Part shown: in pieces, positions 11,456 to 22,159 of the stretch | Layout of the letters: the number at the start of each line of letters is the position of its first letter | Numbering within the stretch: the first letter of the stretch is position 1 | Source of the DNA: Fomitopsis serialis | Taxonomy: Eukaryota > Basidiomycota > Agaricomycetes > Polyporales > Fomitopsidaceae | NCBI RefSeq assembly: GCF_022376445.1 | Contig: NW_025954987.1 | Coordinates: forward strand, 1 to 64,000 | Reading direction: 5' to 3' | DNA: 64,000 nucleotides | The notes under the pieces: model-generated | The model's database searches: none | What the model saw: only the letters and a program-made list of their open reading frames with translations | What the model was told of the DNA's origin: nothing | Made by a program: the position numbers and the translations under genes

Positions 11456-12303
11456 CACTCATCGATGCGCCGTCCGACATACTTGTCAACGAGTGATTCG
11501 ACGGGCGACAAGAAAAGAACGCACCGAACGATAGGACAAGGGGTTGAGTCTGGGGTGGGTAGTAGATTAGTGAGTGCATAGACGACCGAGCCAGGCGAAC
11601 TTACTGGTTGATTCACTTCTAAACGTGTCCTCAAGTCTCCGCCGTGGTCTTCCACGCAGAGACGGACATGGATGCAGGATTGTGGGGGTACGGTAGCACA
11701 GGTAAGTGATGTGAGCACAAGGTGAGCGGCGAGCCTTGTGGGCGCCCCCCGTAAACCCAACGTTTGTGTCTGTTTGTTGTCTGACCAAATTAAATTGGGC
11801 AAACCCGATGTCGTCGGGCTGTTCCTGGCCAATCAGAACGCGTTTAAAGATCCCCCTGAGACCTGCAACATATCTGCAAGTCGCGTTCTGGCCTGTTCTG
11901 GCCGTTTCTGCACCGTGTGTGCATGTGGTATGGACTAGATACATATTCAGTGGCATGTACTACAATATATGAGGTGCTGTACAGCGCACAAACTAAAGTT
12001 TCCGTGTACAGTAGGGATGTCTACCTAAGTACACTACTAGTACTGTACGGGTTCTCTGAGTTTCGGGGCATAAGGGGTGTTGCGGCGGGAGCGGGACAGA
12101 TACCGGACTCGTCTGTACGGAGTATGTTATTACTGGCAACAACATCTCTATCTACGAACACATCGGCAGTGTCTACATGCAAGGGCAGCAGCTTGAGGGC
12201 GCTGGCAGCTGCCCTGTGCGCTCGCGGCTGGTGAGTACTGCGCACGCCCCGGTCCTGCCCACCGTTGCGGCCATCCGCTTTTCTCTCATGCGCCCGCCTT
12301 CCG

Positions 12304-13025
12304 TTCGTCGGCCGTGCTTGCGTGCTGGGCATTTGCCCTGCCCGCTCGCGGTCGCCGTGCATGTGGTAGTGGTCCGTGGCTGTGCCTACCTGCTCGCTCT
12401 CTCGCTCTCCTGCCTGCTTGCCCTCTGCTTGCCCACCCACCGCTCTCCCGCCCACTTGCTTGTCCGCTCATCCACCAGCCCACTTGTCCACGTGCCCGCT
12501 CATCCACGAGCCCACTTGTCCACGCGCCCGCTCATCCACGCACCCGCTCGTCCACGCGCCCGCTCGTCCACACGCCTACCCGTCCATCCACCCTCCCGCT
12601 TGTCCATACGCCCTCTCGCTCGTCCACCCGCCGCTCGTCCATCCGCCGCTCGTCCACCCGCTGCTCGTCCGTCCGCCCACTCGTCCGTCCGCCCTCCTGC
12701 TCTTCATCAGCTTGCGTCCCTGCGCCTGCATCTGTCGGCTGCGTCTGCATGCCGGGCATTCGCCCAGCGCGCTCGCAGTGGGCATGTGATGTCGCCTGCT
12801 CATCTGCCTACTCTCCTACCTATCCGGGTGCTCACCTGTCCACTTGCCTGTCCATCAGCCTGCCCGCAGCGCGCGCGCGCGCGACGTGCGTCCGCCAGCT
12901 CGCCCGCCTGCCCGCCTGCCTGCTCACTCGCTCGTGCTCGCGCCCGTGCCCGTGGTCCGCCCGTCGGCCGTCTTTGCACGCGAGGCATTAGCCCTGCGTA
13001 CTCGCGGTCGACGCGCGTGTCGTGC
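12304..13025 (+). repeat. Dispersed ~65-bp repeat with palindromic core, three copies
   Basis: Copies at about 12304-12366, 12733-12790 and 12962-13025. The consensus starts CGTCGGCCGTGTCTGCGTGC, continues with a core GCTGGGCATTTGCCCAGC and ends GCTCGCGGTCGCCGTGC. The same repeat recurs at 17.2-19.0 kb. Confidence 0.65.
12380..12720. repeat. C-rich minisatellite (CCCGCTCRTCCACG type)
   Basis: Many imperfect 13-15 bp units built on CGCCCGCTCGTCCAC. All frames are open on both strands because of the composition; these are not genes. Confidence 0.7.
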
Positions 13026-13602
13026 TGCGCATCGCCCGCGCCGCGTCCTGTGGTCACAGTCAGCTCCGTCGCTCGTGTGCGTTTGGACTCACCTCGAAAG
13101 CCCGGTCTTCGCTGACAATCCCGCCGTCCGGTCGTTGTCGTACGCGCTGTGATTCAACGATGTCAGTGACCGACGCAGGATGATGGTGGAGGTCGCAAAC
13201 AGCGGGCGGAACCGTCGCCGCTCGCTCGGCTCGTTGCGGGCTTCCGGGATTGGCCGAAGTTGACGCCACACGGCGGGCAGGGCGGCGGCGCAGGGATTCG
13301 AGATCGTACCGATCTCAGATGCGCAGACCCCGATGTGCCATCCATATGGGGCAGTCTTGCATCACGCGCCGGTGGTGCTGCCCCGCCACGGACGAAGGGA
13401 CCGGGCTGCCCCGGCGTGGCTGCTATAACGGGTAACGACTGAAGGCGCCTCGTTCATACATGACGGCGCCTCGCTCATACATGAGCGAGTGGCAGCTCAT
13501 GTATGAGAGCAGGCCACGGTGAGTACTGGCATTTATGTATGAAGGCTTTACACTAATGACTGTGATTCTATACATGAATATGGCAGTATAGCCTGGGTAG
13601 CC

Positions 13603-14003
13603 AGGAGTGAGATTGCTCTGGCGAGCTCATGGTTGATGTCTGGACCCGTTGGAGGCGAGTTATGCTGAGGTGACAGGAGGATGGAAGGAGGTAGAGGAAC
13701 CAACTCCAGAAGTATTGGAGAGTGTTCCGGAATCAGGCATGGTGGCCAGTTTATTGGTCCGCCCGGACTGTAAGTCGGGTTCGCTGCTCCTTCACGGAAA
13801 GCAGGATCCTCAAATGGATTGTGGCTGGTACGACGAGACAAGGGAACCGGAGAACAGGTAACGGTATCTGGTGGAAGTATCGCTGTCGTGCCTCGAACGG
13901 TAGGTGTCACTGGCACAGCCCGGGTGGGCGTGCTTGGAGTGGGGTTGTTGACCAACGGAACGTGGATACGTCGAGCGGAGAACCCGCGGAAATCATCGGT
14001 CAT
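13603..14003 (-). pseudogene. gag: Gypsy gag, N-terminal part
   Basis: Pro/Ser/Thr-rich Gag leader with RRTSHNPFEDPAF and, at its end, HELARAISLLATQ, where the coding sequence is cut by the insertion. It continues in frame at 10231. The start at 14003 is the first ATG of the open frame. Joined, gag would be about 455 residues, a normal size for fungal gypsy elements. Confidence 0.6.
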
Positions 14004-14291
14004 ATCGAGGTCCCAAGAGTCAGTTCGAATATACTGTTACGACTGTGCGCTCGAGACAAAGTCCAAGGTCGGAGTTACAAAGTCCGGAGTTTCAGAGCGC
14101 AGTGGAGTGAGGACTTTGGCGAAGCTATCGACAACACCCTTGGGAGAACTCGACGAGGTCCTCTATTTGGACTTGGACGGAGGTGGACTATGACGGAGTC
14201 CGGAGATAGAGTCGGAGGGATAAGGAGGAGAAGACGAGAGAAAGAGAGAAGCTAGACAGAGGTCGGAGAGCCTACTGAGTAAGATTTGACA
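14004..14291 (-). other. Gypsy 5' untranslated leader (inferred)
   Basis: Sequence upstream of gag with the same TCCGA/CTCCGG-rich composition as the element and the LTR at 23.05-23.42 kb. It stops abruptly at the CCGGCCGG-rich element. Confidence 0.4.
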
Positions 14292-15017
14292 TTCCGAACG
14301 GTAAACCCGGAGTGACATCTGGCCGTCTGAAACGGTGCGGCCGGTGCCGGCCGGAGGGGTCCGGGTCAACGTTGCAGACATTGTCATTGCCAGCACGTTG
14401 CCAGCGGTCCGGCCGGAGTGCATGCCGGCCGGCTCTGCCTCGTCTCCAATGTTGCGGCCGGCCTTGCCATCCCTGTATACTGTCCCCAATGATCCACCCA
14501 GCCTGTTTTCATGAAACATTGCAACGCTCCGGCCGGAGTGCATCCCAGCCCGCCCCCCCTCCTCAATGTTGCGGCCGGCCTGTTTTCACCGGACGTTGCA
14601 ACACTCCGGCTGGACTACACCCCGGCCGCCCCCCCACTTCTCAACGATCCGCCCGGCCTCTTTCACCCAACGTTGCAATGCTCCGGCCAGAGGGTATGCC
14701 GGCTGGTCATCCCTCGTTCCCAATGTTGCGGCCGGAGCAGGCAGAATTCAAAGTGGCCAGGCAGTCCAGTCCGGCCGGTCAACAGATATAGCATTGCAAA
14801 CGAGCCGGCCGGCCTCAGGCCGTACCACTACAAATGGTCCGGCCGGACTTTTTGCCAGCCAAAAACACAATGTCTCGGGCCGAGGGTACAGCCAAAACTC
14901 GGCCAAAGCAGCCAGACATTTTGCCGGCCGGCCGAGCTTTTGCTTCACCGACCGGGGCAAGCATTGTCTCGGGCCGAAAAGTTGACCATTTTCTCGGGCC
15001 GAAGATTTGAGTACTGC

Positions 15018-15533
15018 CTCGGGCCGAAGAGTTGGGCATTTTCTCGGGCCGAAGATTTGGCCGAAGCTCGGTGAAAACAGCCGGGCTATCGGATTGCCAT
15101 ATAAGGAAATTTGGTATTGACTAGTAGTACTTCATTGATAGACTATAGTATCAATTCCCTAGTGACCAAAGATGTCTAGTTAGGCCAGGATGTGCAAAAC
15201 AAGATTTACTCACAGGCTTCTTTGCACAGCAAGTTAATCAATTTCTGAAGCCAGTTTTCTTTTCCCACACTGTTTGACTATCTAGGATGTGTTGTTTCAA
15301 TGCATAGAGTATATCCCCAACAGGAATAGTCTTATTCTTTGAAGCTGGATGCAGGACAACAGATAAGGGGCATACAGGTATGGTACCGTGCTGCTGAACA
15401 ATGTTGAATCCTGCAGACAATGTACATTCAAAACACTGTTTCACAACCTCTGATGGTTCATTTACCCATAGGGAGTGAATCCTCCAAAGGAACAGTCTTA
15501 TTCACACAAGCTGAATGTGGTACAGAGTTAAGG
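15018..15533 (+). repeat. Left arm of 516-bp palindrome
   Basis: Near-perfect inverted copy of 15873-16388. Equal length and matching coordinates (position p pairs with 31406-p) imply no net insertion or deletion. Loop 15534-15872. Confidence 0.9.
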
Positions 15534-15872
15534 GGATCATGCACTCCAGCCGGACCATCTCCTATGAGGATGAGGATTGGCCGGCTGGACTGTTACCAAT
15601 GTAAATGTTTCTGTGGCAAGTCCAATGTGCATGCTGGTACAACATTTCAGTGTGACACCCAGACAGACAATAATCCAAAGTATGTCTCTCACAATATAAT
15701 GCATATTCACCTTATCTTCATCCCGAGTTCAGCTTCAAAGAATAAGACTATTCCTTTGGGAGACTTGCTTGTTGCATTGAAATGTGCTACTCTAGATTGT
15801 GGAACATTGTGGGGAAAGCATATTGGCTTCAGGAAGTGAACACAGTATGACATGTATACCCATACACCCTTG
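15534..15872. repeat. Loop of the palindrome, with a diverged copy of an arm module
   Basis: A plus-strand stretch (about 15730-15838) encodes ASKNKTIPLGDLLVALK then GFRK. The arms encode ASKNKTIPVGDILYALK then GFRN, so the loop holds a diverged third copy of an arm module. Confidence 0.65.
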
Positions 15873-16388
15873 CCTTAACTCTGTACCACATTCAGCTTGT
15901 GTGAATAAGACTGTTCCTTTGGAGGATTCACTCCCTATGGGTAAATGAACCATCAGAGGTTGTGAAACAGTGTTTTGAATGTACATTGTCTGCAGGATTC
16001 AACATTGTTCAGCAGCACGGTACCATACCTGTATGCCCCTTATCTGTTGTCCTGCATCCAGCTTCAAAGAATAAGACTATTCCTGTTGGGGATATACTCT
16101 ATGCATTGAAACAACACATCCTAGATAGTCAAACAGTGTGGGAAAAGAAAACTGGCTTCAGAAATTGATTAACTTGCTGTGCAAAGAAGCCTGTGAGTAA
16201 ATCTTGTTTTGCACATCCTGGCCTAACTAGACATCTTTGGTCACTAGGGAATTGATACTATAGTCTATCAATGAAGTACTACTAGTCAATACCAAATTTC
16301 CTTATATGGCAATCCGATAGCCCGGCTGTTTTCACCGAGCTTCGGCCAAATCTTCGGCCCGAGAAAATGCCCAACTCTTCGGCCCGAG
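15873..16388 (-). repeat. Right arm of 516-bp palindrome
   Basis: Inverted partner of 15018-15533. Both arms contain an identical 68-codon open frame (15238-15444 minus, 15962-16168 plus). It is not called as a gene, but its sequence identity shows how little the arms differ. Confidence 0.9.
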
Positions 16389-17204
16389 ACAATGCTTTGC
16401 CCATTGGTGAAGCAAACCCTTGGCAGGTGATATGTCTGGCCACTTTCACCAAGCTTTGGCCAAAAATCTTTCAGCCCGAGATAATCTGAAAATCTTCGGC
16501 CGAGACAATCTGAACAATCTCGGCCCGGGACAATCCATGCCCGGTTGGCAAAGCAAAAGCTCAACCGGCAAAATGGCTGGCTGCTTTGGCCAAGTTTTGG
16601 CTGTACCCCCAGCCCGAGACATTGTATTTTCGGCCGGCAAAAGGTGAAAAAAGCCGGCCGGCCGGACCATTGACACTGACATTTCTACTGGCTGCCGGAC
16701 CATTTGCAGTGGTGTATTGACTGACCGGCCAGACCATTTGCATTGCTGGGAATTGATTCCATGTGCTCCGGCCGGACCGTTGCAATGTGTACATTGCTCT
16801 GGCAGGAACTCCGGCCAGGCCGTTACTAATGGTACCATGTTTATTGTATTTACTGACCGGCCGGAGCATTTGCAATGTAAACTGCCCGGCCGCTCCGTTT
16901 AGCTCAGAAATCTGCCTGCTCCGGCTGGACTGTTGGAAAGAGGATGACCGGCCCACATACCCATCAGGAAACCTACCCCACACGAATTTGTGGAAATCTG
17001 CACAAATTCGCACAAATTTCCTGGAGACCCCATTTACTTGACCCCCCGGATTCCCTCGCTCGAATTTGTGTGAATTCACATCCAATGGCTGTGAATTGCA
17101 AGGAAATACTAGCTCGGCCATACAATTTGGGTACTTCAATTCACATTGTTTTGCATGTATTTACACGCATAACCACTACATCCACCCTACTCTACTCATA
17201 CCTA

Positions 17205-18982
17205 CAGCTAGGCATTTGCCCAGAGCACTCACTGTTGCTGTCCCCGCCCCTCGTCCACTCACGTGGTTGCTTGCTTGCCCATCTGTCTGCTCGTCTGCCC
17301 GCCCGCCCGCCCGTCCATCCATCCGTCCGCATGCCCGCTCGGGCGCGTGTTCGTTGGCCATGTCTGCATGCTGGGCATTTGCCCAGCGCGGTCGCGGTCA
17401 CCATGCGCATGGTGGTCGACCACGCCCTGTGTCCGTGTGCTCACCCTCTCGCCCTCTCGCCTGCCCGCTTGCACACCCACCCGTCTTCCTGCTCACCTAC
17501 TCATCTGCTGCAGGTGTACATGGATATCACATGTACGCCCGAGGAGATCGAGAAGGGTGTAGCGACTCATGTCGAGCATGCCCCAACGAATACTCGCGAA
17601 CCCCAAGCGACCTCGTCGTCCAGGTCGTTCAGCGCGCGCATCAGGCTCTCGTGCACCTCGACGAGCTTCTGCCTGCTCTCGAGCGCCCCGCGCCCGAGCG
17701 CGATGTCGTCCCACGCGCCCTGCGTCTCACGCAGGTCTTCTTCGTCTGTGACCCGCCTGGGCTTCTTCAGATCGTACCACGCCACATCCTTGAACGAGGT
17801 GTGGAACTCCCGCTCGGGCCCCATCCGGAGGCTGAAGTTCTTGAGGTCGCCGTAGTAGCGCCCTCTCCAGAACTTTGGGTCTGTGGGGTCGTAGTTCACG
17901 TCATCCTCGACGTAGTGTATGTACCCGTCGTCCTCATCGTCCTTGACCTCGTCGTCCGTGTGACCGAACTCGAAGACATGCTCGTCGTCGAGCGACGCTG
18001 ACTCGTCCGACCCATGCTCCGACGGGTCGTCAGAGAAGACCTTCTCGGTGTCGCTCAACTCGTCCTCGGTGTCATCACGTACACCTTGCGCTCGGTCCTG
18101 CTGGGCGGCGGCGAGGTACTCCCGCCGTCTGTCCGTCGGCTGTGCCTGCACGCAGGGCATTGGCCCTGAGTGCTCGCGGTCGTCGCACTGCACGTTGCTG
18201 TGTTCTGTGTCTACGTTAGTGGACTCGTTCGCGTGCGTCTTCACTCACCGGTGGACTCTCGTCCTCGCTCGCCCTCGGCAGCCACACCCTTCCATGTCGT
18301 CCGTTCGTCATCCGCTCGTCATCCCGCTTGCCTTCCGCGCCCAACGTCTGCTCGTTGTCCCTGCTCGTTGTCCGCGCCCGCCGTCACGACAGTGCAAGCG
18401 GATGGGCGAGAAGGTGTGGACATGGAAATTGTCAGTAGGTACGCTCGTCTGCCCGTCCGTCCGCCCGTCCGTCCGCCGTCCGTCCACCCGTCCGCATGCC
18501 CGCTCGGGCGCGTGTTCGTCGGCCGTGTCTGCGTGCTGGGCATTTGCCCAGCGCCCTCGCGGTCGGCGTGTGTTGGGCATGTCCTGGGTCTACTCTCCAT
18601 CGCCGGCTCCCATCTCCTGCTCTCGTGCGCAGCCCGTTCATCGGCCGTGCTTGCGTACGAGGCATCCGCCCTGTGCACTCGCGGTCACCGTGCGTGTCTC
18701 GCCGGCTTGTGTTGTCGCCCGCCCACCTGCTCGCCGCTACTATGCCCTATGCCGATGCGTACAGTCCATGTGTCAGTCGCGGTTGGCATGTGTTGAGCAC
18801 GACCTGGCCCTGCCTACCATCGCGGTCACCCTGTACTCCCTCACGCGCCTGCCTTGCACCCTGTCCCTGCCCCTCCACCATCCTTCCGACGCCTTCGTTC
18901 AAGCGCCTGTGGTCCGTTCGTCGACCGTGTTTGCGTGCTGGGCAGTTGCCGAGCCCGCTCGCGGTCGACGTACGCATCGTGC
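17205..18982 (+). repeat. Dispersed ~65-bp repeat with palindromic core, six copies
   Basis: Copies at about 17205-17245 (partial), 17350-17415, 18133-18196, 18516-18580, 18637-18703 and 18917-18982, all on the plus strand and separated by C-rich low complexity. Copies at 17350 and 18516 also share the preceding stretch GCATGCCCGCTCGGGCGCGT. Same family as at 12.3-13.0 kb. Confidence 0.7.
17609..18121 (-). pseudogene. Captured gene fragment of the acidic paralog family
   Basis: On the minus strand this reads EYLAAAQQDRAQGVRDD ... ESLMRALNDLDDEVA without a stop. It closely matches the interior of the gene at 46491-47384 (residues about 24-197), including GPEREFHTSFKDVAWYD and ESRQKLVEVHESLMRALND. 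It lacks the start, the first residues and the whole C-terminal third. One edge lies about 12 bp from a copy of the 65-bp repeat. By eye the DNA is roughly 85-90% identical to the 46.5-kb gene. I read it as a fragment picked up by a mobile element; the donor may be this gene or another copy. Confidence 0.8.
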
Positions 18983-19490
18983 TTCAGGTCGCCACGCCCT
19001 GTGACTGCATTCAGCTCGCTCGCTTGCGTGCGTCTAAGCTCACCGCTGCTCGCTCGTCCCTCGTCAACACGCCTGCCGTCCCTCGTTGTGTGCTCTGCGT
19101 GCCCCCGCCCCGCCCACAGTCGCGAGCGGGTGTGCCATAGAGCTGGTGCCAGAGCAGACAGACGGCTGGGCGGGCGGACGCGCGGGTGGAAACGCAGGCC
19201 TGTAAAAGGGTAGTCAGATAAGCACGGGCGACGAACTCACCTGCGAGCCTTTCTGCCCTCTTTGGAGTTGCTTGCCCCTTCGTTTTGTCTTCTCATCGAG
19301 TTTCTGCGGGGCCCAACGCGAGCACTTTGGATAGAGTGCACTCGACGACCGGATGTGCGACGTGGCGAGGTGAGTCATGTGACCCATCTCACTCAGGGCA
19401 GGCATACTTGCCACTTGTCTGACTTCATCGTCTCGCGCTGCTCACTCATGACCAATAAGCTCACCATCGAGCGAAACTATCCGCACGTAG

Positions 19491-20055
19491 CACAGCAAGC
19501 ATAACACAGTATCTGCACGTGCGATACCCTATGCGATACCGTATGAAATACTTAAAGTAACCTCGCTCCGGATACTGTATATGGGGATACCAAAATTGTA
19601 GATACTTTAAGTATCCCAGAATGGAATACTCAAAGTTTCCCATTATGGTATCACAGGTTGGGATACTTAAAGTGTCCGCGCCGATTACGAGTGACACTGT
19701 GACCAACAATAGATGAGATTGAAGACAATTAGTTCAGATGGACCATTGACCGCCACACTCGGAACTCGAAGCCTCGCTGAAGTGGATTACGTAATACTGG
19801 TGGCACAATGCACGGTGGCGGCATGTCACGTCGCGTTGCGGCATGTCACGTTGTGTTGCGGCAGGTCGCGTCAAGTCGTGTCATGGCAAGTCGCGTCGCG
19901 TCGTGTCATGTCGCGTCGCGTCGTGTCATGTCACGGCGTGGCATGGCATGTCATGTCATGTCATGTCATGTCATGTCATGTCGCGTTGTGTCATGTCATG
20001 TCAAGTCAAGTCGTGGCACGGCGCGGCGCGTCATGTCATGTCTCTGTTGTACTGT
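19491..20055 (+). repeat. Left arm of 565-bp palindrome (foldback element)
   Basis: Position p pairs with 40248-p. Only a few substitutions and no indels separate it from 20193-20757. The outer end begins CACAGCAAGC and is preceded by TAG. The inner half is a degenerate 5-bp repeat (TCATG/TCGCG/TCGTG). Confidence 0.9.
19808..20040. repeat. Degenerate pentanucleotide array (TCATG/TCGCG/TCGTG)
   Basis: About 45 units of 5 bp, ending in a run of six or more perfect TCATG copies (about 19946-19980). The mirror image lies at 20208-20440 in the other palindrome arm. Confidence 0.85.
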
Positions 20056-20192
20056 GTTTGCCCCGAGTCTCTTGATTCCGAGTTGGTCAATCCTATGAGT
20101 AACTGAGTGCCCCCAAGCTTAATTCTTTGATTCAAACAGCTGTTATAACATGTGGCTAGATCCATGGCATATTCCTACTGTATTTAGTCACT
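20056..20192. other. Spacer of the 565-bp palindrome
   Basis: 137 bp of single-copy, AT-richer sequence with no coding signal. Confidence 0.7.
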
Positions 20193-20757
20193 ACAGTACA
20201 ACAGAGACATGACATGACGCGCCGCGCCGTGCCATGACTTGACTTGACATGACATGACACGACGCGACATGACATGACATGACATGACATGACATGACAT
20301 GCCATGCCACGCCGTGACATGACACGACGCGACGCGACATGACACGACGCGACGCGACTTGCCATGGCACGACTTGACGCGACCTGCCGCAACACAACGT
20401 GACATGCCGCGACGCGACGTGACATGCCGCCACCGTGCATTGTGCCACCAGTATTACGTAATCCACTTCAGCGAGGCTTCGAGTTCCGAGTGTGGCGGTC
20501 AATGGTCCATCTGAACTAATTGTCTTCAATCTCATCTATTGTCGGTCACAGTGTCACCCGTAATCGGCGCGGACACTTTAAGTATCCCAACCTGTGATAC
20601 CATAATGGGAAACTTTGAGCATTCCATTCTGGGATACTTAAAGTATCTACGATTTTGGTATCCCCATATACAGTATCCGGAGCGAGGTTACTTTAAGTAT
20701 TTCATACGGTATCGCATAGGGTATCGCACGTGCAGATACTGTGTTATGCTTGCTGTG
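20193..20757 (-). repeat. Right arm of 565-bp palindrome (foldback element)
   Basis: Ends ...GCTTGCTGTG followed by TAG, matching the TAG before the left arm, so a 3-bp target duplication is possible. CACAG termini with a 3-bp duplication would suit a CACTA-like non-autonomous element; this is inference. Confidence 0.85.
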
Positions 20758-20972
20758 TAGGCCCTTTCTCTGTTCAAAATGGCATCCTCCGACTCGCCGA
20801 GTGTACGCTTTGCGTACCAATCGCATCGTCGACACTTTCACAGACCCCGCTCGTGCGTGTTTTCGGATCAAGTTGCTCGACTTGGAGTTGCGGCAGTGAG
20901 CTCGAGGGATAGGGAGAGTTGGAAGGGACGGAAGTTTACTGGGAGACAGTGTTGAACTTCGACTATTTTGGG

Positions 20973-21514
20973 TGTTACACTACGGGATAGGACTTATCCT
21001 TTACCCGTTATGGACTTATGTTCTTCGTTGCTACATATTACATACATTTCTTACGGACTTGATCCAGACCTGTAGCACATGATCTGTTCTAGACTTGTAC
21101 GGAACATTCCACTACCTTCCAGTACATTCCAGGATGTTCCAGCACGTTCCTTGATGACATCACCATGACATCACTATGATATCATGTTCTAGGACTGTCC
21201 AGATTCCCTTCCGGTCCTGTCCAGTCCTTTCCAGTACGTTCTATCCATGGTGCAATCATCGCATCATTGCTCATTGCACCATTACGATGTCATGCCATTA
21301 CGCTTACTGTACGATCATGTGATGGCTCTCTCATGTGTATATATACTGGGCTGGATGCCCCTGTAATGTAACGATCTCTCCTCTCATTCTACGCCTCCTG
21401 AGTCTTCCCTCTCAGCAGTCTAGAGATCTGTTGTAAGTCCTCCTTTATTGCAGTCCTTTGTTTGCTCCTTTGTAGTCTTGCCTTCAGCTACGCCACACCA
21501 CTCCTTGTTCAACA
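20973..21514 (+). repeat. LTR of a second retrotransposon, plus orientation
   Basis: Begins TGTTACACTACGGG and ends TTGTTCAACA, giving TGTT...AACA inverted ends. It contains a TATA-like GTGTATATATACTGG (about 21337) followed by a C/T-rich leader, as expected for U3-R-U5. A purine-rich stretch (about 20900-20945) lies upstream. No flanking 5-bp duplication was found, so it may be the 3' LTR of a remnant rather than a clean solo LTR. Confidence 0.55.
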
Positions 21515-21539
21515 GACAGGTGAGAGCTGATACCACGCG

Positions 21540-21920
21540 TTCACCTGCTGTCTCGCTCAGCCACCATTCTCGCCCGCCATCCCGCTTGCCCACAGTCCCG
21601 CTATCCCCATCGCACGCCCCGCCGTCTCGCAAGCCCGCCGTCGCATGGGTCCGTCATTTCGCAGGTCCGCCATCTCGCAGGTCCGCCATCTCGTAGGCCC
21701 GTCACCTCGCAGTGCCACCTGCCGTCCCTCTCGCCCACCATCTCGTACTCCTGTTGTCTACCCGCCGTCTCGCTCGCCCGTCGTCTCACCTGTTGTCTCG
21801 CCCGCGTGCCGTCTTGCCGGTGCGCTCACTGTCCTTCTCGCCCGCACCCTCTTGCTCGCGCCCTGTTGCTCGCGCCCCTCGCCCACACACTCTCACCCAC
21901 ACCCTCTCGCCCGCAGCTGA
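21540..21920. repeat. C/T-rich minisatellite (GTCCGCCATCTCGCA type)
   Basis: Imperfect copies of a roughly 15-bp unit between 21590 and 21720, merging into degenerate CTCGCCC repeats. Open frames here are compositional. Confidence 0.6.
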
Positions 21921-22159
21921 CCCGGGTTTCCTGGTTCCAGCGTCGCGGGGCCAGCTGCAAGCCACCCTCCAGAGTCCACCGGCACCCGCAATCAAATTTC
22001 GGCCACGCTGGCAGCGGAAAGCGTGCTGCCTCGTGCCAGCCTGCCTCGCGTCCTCCTACCTCGCGTCCTCCTACCTCGCGTCCACCTGCCTCGCGTTTCC
22101 CCTCACCTCGATCTGGCCCGCCTCGACTTGTATCACCACTTGTCCACCTCGCCCTCGCC

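Larger units (their letters stand above)
10239..13595. mobile_element. 3.36-kb insertion in gag with imperfect terminal inverted repeats and 7-bp target duplication
   Basis: The gag coding sequence is interrupted between LLATQ (minus strand, 13603) and LQRQASPP (10231); removing the insert restores one frame. The 7-bp GGTAGCC occurs at 10232-10238 and 13596-13602. The outermost bases of the insert form imperfect inverted repeats: both ends begin CA and share a CATGTATGA...CACGGTGACTA-like stretch, with more copies inside (10270-10340, 13440-13560). No transposase-like protein was found within it, so it looks non-autonomous. The interior is mostly minisatellites and GC-rich low complexity. Superfamily not assigned; 7-9 bp duplications would suit hAT- or Mutator-like elements. 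Confidence 0.65.
14292..17060. mobile_element. CCGGCCGG-rich element 1
   Basis: Starts with TTCCGAACGGTAAACCCGG and carries dozens of CCGGCCGG or TCCGGCCGGA words (14330-14940, 16630-16930) around a large palindrome. The flanks of the palindrome are themselves imperfectly inverted, for example GAGCTTTTGCTTCACCGACC near 14935 against its counterpart near 16550. The other end is approximate, close to GGTTTCCTGATGG (about 16958-16980, inverted) and CACAAATTCG repeats. A sister copy lies at about 22.70-23.02 kb in opposite orientation. Confidence 0.5.

Noticed and set aside
12177..13115. 312-codon frame of Ala/Pro/Arg/Ser
   Set aside because: Lies wholly in C-rich minisatellite; several frames are open on both strands.
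19800..20445. Regular short repeats considered as a CRISPR array or telomere
   Set aside because: The unit is 5 bp without unique spacers, differs from TTAGGG, and sits inside a palindromic element of a eukaryotic genome.
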